This document shows, one piece after another, positions 50,957 through 53,168 of a DNA stretch of 53,168 bases. The DNA comes from an uncultured Eubacterium sp. (GTDB lineage: Bacteria > Bacillota > Clostridia > Peptostreptococcales > Anaerovoracaceae). Location: contig CALBGO010000120.1 of NCBI GenBank assembly GCA_937894585.1, forward strand, positions 1-53,168, in the 5' to 3' direction. The notes beneath the pieces were generated by a model. It was not told the origin of the DNA and searched no databases. It saw only the letters and a list, made by a program, of their open reading frames with translations. The first letter of the stretch is position 1. Each line of letters opens with the position of its first letter. The position numbers and the translations under genes are program-made.

Positions 50957-51619
50957 TTAATACACCTCACTGGAAAATTTTTGTCCGTTTGCGGGAACCG
51001 GATAGACATGGAAAACTTTTTTCCCGTCATAAAAGGCGACGAATACTTCGTCAAGTCTTTCTATGCCCTTAGCCTGCAGCATACACAGCAGCGTATTGTA
51101 ATCGGTATCTGATTTCTGCAGGTTTTCTTCGTAAACCGTACCGTCGCTGATTAAAATTAGCGGTAGTGTTTCACCGTCATTTTTGGAAATTACGGACAAC
51201 TCTCCGTTGGATTCCATGACGGCATATTCTACATCGGATACGGAAGGACAGCTGCACAGTCTGAGCTGTTCAAAAAGATCGTTGACAGTGATGCGCAGCC
51301 GTTTCATTTCTTTTACATTGATTGTGCCTTTATCGATGATAATGCTCGGCCTGCCGCTGATGAAGTTTTTGAATTTCTCATTTTTGATAGAAATAAAGGA
51401 GAGCAGCACCTGAAGAAAGAGCAGAGTTAGAATTGCCATGACGCCGTTTGCCAGTGAAGAAGAGGGCGAATCGATGGGAATTGATGCCAGCTCCGCAATC
51501 ATAAACAGTACTACCATTTGAAAAGTGGACAGTTTTGAAAGTTCGGACTTGCCCATTACTCTGAGTGTAAAAAGAACCACCAGATACAAGAGAAACGTTC
51601 TGATAAAAACAATAATCAA
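50957..51619 (-). CDS. DUF421 (YetF-like) membrane protein
   Basis: A 220-residue protein with three N-terminal membrane helices (about 4-80) and a cytoplasmic C-terminal domain with a YetF-type core (GRPSIIIDKGTINVKEM, then LRLCSCPSVSDVEYAVMESNGELSVI). In Bacillus, YetF-family proteins are linked to spore or stress phenotypes, without a known reaction. The start is TTG at 51617-51619 with GGAGGTG upstream. It is co-transcribed with the DUF4363 gene. Confidence 0.88.
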   Translation of the reverse strand: MIIVFIRTFLLYLVVLFTLRVMGKSELSKLSTFQMVVLFMIAELASIPIDSPSSSLANGVMAILTLLFLQVLLSFISIKNEKFKNFISGRPSIIIDKGTINVKEMKRLRITVNDLFEQLRLCSCPSVSDVEYAVMESNGELSVISKNDGETLPLILISDGTVYEENLQKSDTDYNTLLCMLQAKGIERLDEVFVAFYDGKKVFHVYPVPANGQKFSSEVY

Positions 51620-51702
51620 GATGCACCTCCGAATATTTGTAAATCGTTTTGATAGTCTCTATTGTGTACAGAATAGATTCATATTATGCTATATTTTATT
51701 GT

Positions 51703-51756
51703 GCAGGAAATATCAATTTTTCGATATTTCCTGCATATCACCGTATGCTTCGCATA
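51703..51756 (+). promoter_or_regulatory. Stem-loops in the MFS transporter leader
   Basis: GCAGGAAATATC (51703-51714) pairs perfectly with GATATTTCCTGC (51723-51734) around an 8-nt loop. A second small stem TATGC/GCATA lies at 51744-51756. Further on, GTCAA/TTGAC (51831-51844) sits inside AAAAAGT/ACTTTTT arms before the RBS. The lack of a U-tract after the first hairpin argues against simple termination. Confidence 0.55.
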
Positions 51757-51889
51757 TTCCTTCAGTCGCTTTATTCCCTTCGCTGTCTGTTTTGCAGGGT
51801 TAAGGGAAGCTTGTGACAGAGAAGCAAAAAGTCAACCTCTTGACAGAATCGGCGAAGCTAACTTTTTTAGAAAAGAAGTGAGGAATTAA

Positions 51890-53119
51890 GTGAGCAATAC
51901 AAACAGATTTAGATTATTTTACCTGTTCGGCTACGGCGCAATGGGTGTTATGAATCCTTTGATCAGCCAGTATCTGAACAGTATCGGATTCAGCGGGACT
52001 GAAATTGGGACAGTGACATCGGCGGCAACCTTTGCTGCCGTATTTGCATCGGTGTTTTGGGGAGAGCGGTATTCCAACAGCAGCGACGGAAGAAAAGTAA
52101 TTGCGTTTATCTGTATTTCTGCCGCAGTTATGGGATTTGTCAACTCGGCAGTGACCGGATTTTTACTTTTTGTTCTGACTTATTCGGTCCAGTATTTTTT
52201 TCAGGGACCGGTAATGGGTGTATCCGATGCTTTGGTATTGGAACAGGATCAGGAGAATTTTTCTTCTATACGGCTTTGCGGGGCGGCAGGTTATGCAGCT
52301 GCGGTATTTGCAGGGGGCAGAATCGGAGATGCTGTCGGTCTGGAAAGTATATTTTATATTTATGCGTGTGTTTTCGTTCTGGCGGGATGTACTGTGATAA
52401 CTTCCGCAAGACCGCGCAGAAGTTCTGCGGACCAATCTGAAGAGGAGTCTTTGGAATACATAAAAAAAGAAACATCCTCGAACAGAGGAGCTGAGAAAGC
52501 GGAGAACGGAAAAGTAAGATACAGTGAACTGCTGAAGGACAGAAAAGCGATACAGCTTATTATCTGCGGTATCTTTGTTATGGGAACGAATGTTGCCAAT
52601 AATACATATTTCGGTTTTCTGTTCAGAGAGGGAGGTGGCACGGTTGCAGGTGTTGGGACTGCCTTTCTTTTGATGGTGGGAAGCGAAGCGCCTTTTATGG
52701 CGCTGGCTCCGTATCTGTGCCGGAATTTTTCCCGGGAAAAAACGATTTTAGCGGCGATGGCACTGTCTGCGACTCGGTTTTTATTTTATGCGGCGGGACC
52801 GTCCAGCGAGTTTCTTCTTATAACCTTTTTTCTGCAGGGTATGGTTAATGGAATTCTTCTGACAGAGTATGTGAAGTATCTGTCGGAAGTCGTAGAACCG
52901 AGATTGATTGGTATGGCTGTTGCGGCATTTTATGCCGTCAGCTCTAACGGAGGTACTATATTGTGCAACTTTTTCGGCGGCATTGCTATGGACTGGCTGA
53001 ACAGCCGCGGTGTTTACGCTTTGTTCAGTGCTTTGAATGTAGCAGGCACTCTATTGTATCTTTACTTCGGTCTGCATAAAACGACAAAAAAGGGTATTGA
53101 CAGAGAGTGTTGGGGGTGA
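51890..53119 (+). CDS. MFS transporter
   Basis: A 409-residue major facilitator protein with about twelve helices and a charged central loop (about 175-215). It resembles the MFS_1-like group that includes 3-phenylpropionate-type transporters and lantibiotic or drug exporters; the N-terminal region FRLFYLFGYGAMGVMNPLIS is typical. The start is GTG at 51890 with GTGAGGAA upstream. A long leader with hairpins precedes it. Substrate not determinable. Confidence 0.88.
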   Translation: MSNTNRFRLFYLFGYGAMGVMNPLISQYLNSIGFSGTEIGTVTSAATFAAVFASVFWGERYSNSSDGRKVIAFICISAAVMGFVNSAVTGFLLFVLTYSVQYFFQGPVMGVSDALVLEQDQENFSSIRLCGAAGYAAAVFAGGRIGDAVGLESIFYIYACVFVLAGCTVITSARPRRSSADQSEEESLEYIKKETSSNRGAEKAENGKVRYSELLKDRKAIQLIICGIFVMGTNVANNTYFGFLFREGGGTVAGVGTAFLLMVGSEAPFMALAPYLCRNFSREKTILAAMALSATRFLFYAAGPSSEFLLITFFLQGMVNGILLTEYVKYLSEVVEPRLIGMAVAAFYAVSSNGGTILCNFFGGIAMDWLNSRGVYALFSALNVAGTLLYLYFGLHKTTKKGIDRECWG

Positions 53120-53168
53120 TATAGTAATAAAGCTGTCTCAAAGAGACGGCGCCGCCGGAGAGCAAAGT

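Overview
The window looks like chromosomal DNA from a low-to-medium GC, anaerobic, probably spore-forming member of the Clostridia (Bacillota). The reasons are the sporulation-linked genes spoVG, spoVT and a spoVB-like flippase, a rubrerythrin, strong AGGAGG-type ribosome binding sites, several TTG/GTG starts and many U-tailed hairpin terminators. I saw no rRNA, tRNA, CRISPR array, phage genes or transposase. I cannot place it below class.

Layout. 95-6118: a MATE exporter and a GNAT protein on the minus strand, then a response regulator / ABC exporter / histidine kinase module resembling peptide-antibiotic detoxification loci. 6237-8844: a minus-strand trio of a TPR protein, a DUF4037 nucleotidyltransferase-fold protein and a DUF4125 protein. 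9221-16983: a U32-type rRNA hydroxylation protein, an ABC-F ATPase, cardiolipin synthase, a GNAT protein, a PgsA-like phosphatidyltransferase and rubrerythrin. 17022-24014: a strong promoter, an attenuator-like hairpin and a three-gene operon. Its first gene encodes a ~1586-residue protein joining HD hydrolase, helical repeat, NadD-like nucleotidylyltransferase, GNAT-like and phosphoribosyltransferase-like regions. It is followed by a lactate/malate dehydrogenase homologue and an FMN-reductase-like protein. 24168-26501: a BFD ferredoxin, a zinc-ribbon membrane protein and pyruvate kinase.

26678-50481 is an altered version of the purR-spoVG-glmU-prs-pth-mfd-spoVT-spoVB-mazG-rqcP neighbourhood known from Bacillus subtilis. 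Here purR/spoVG are on the minus strand and murC sits beside them. GlmU is reduced to its acetyltransferase half. About 10 kb (oppABCDF peptide importer, a serine beta-lactamase-fold hydrolase and a second MATE exporter) separates mfd from spoVT. An MTA/SAH-deaminase-like amidohydrolase sits before the flippase gene, and hup lies between mazG and rqcP. Where B. subtilis has yabP-yabQ-divIC, this window has a DUF421/DUF4363 pair and then an MFS transporter.

The best candidates for undescribed biology are the giant fused protein with its two redox partners and leader hairpin, the TPR/DUF4037/DUF4125 trio, and a roughly 92-nt structured repeat present three times, two copies of which end about 35 nt before the start codons of unrelated genes.
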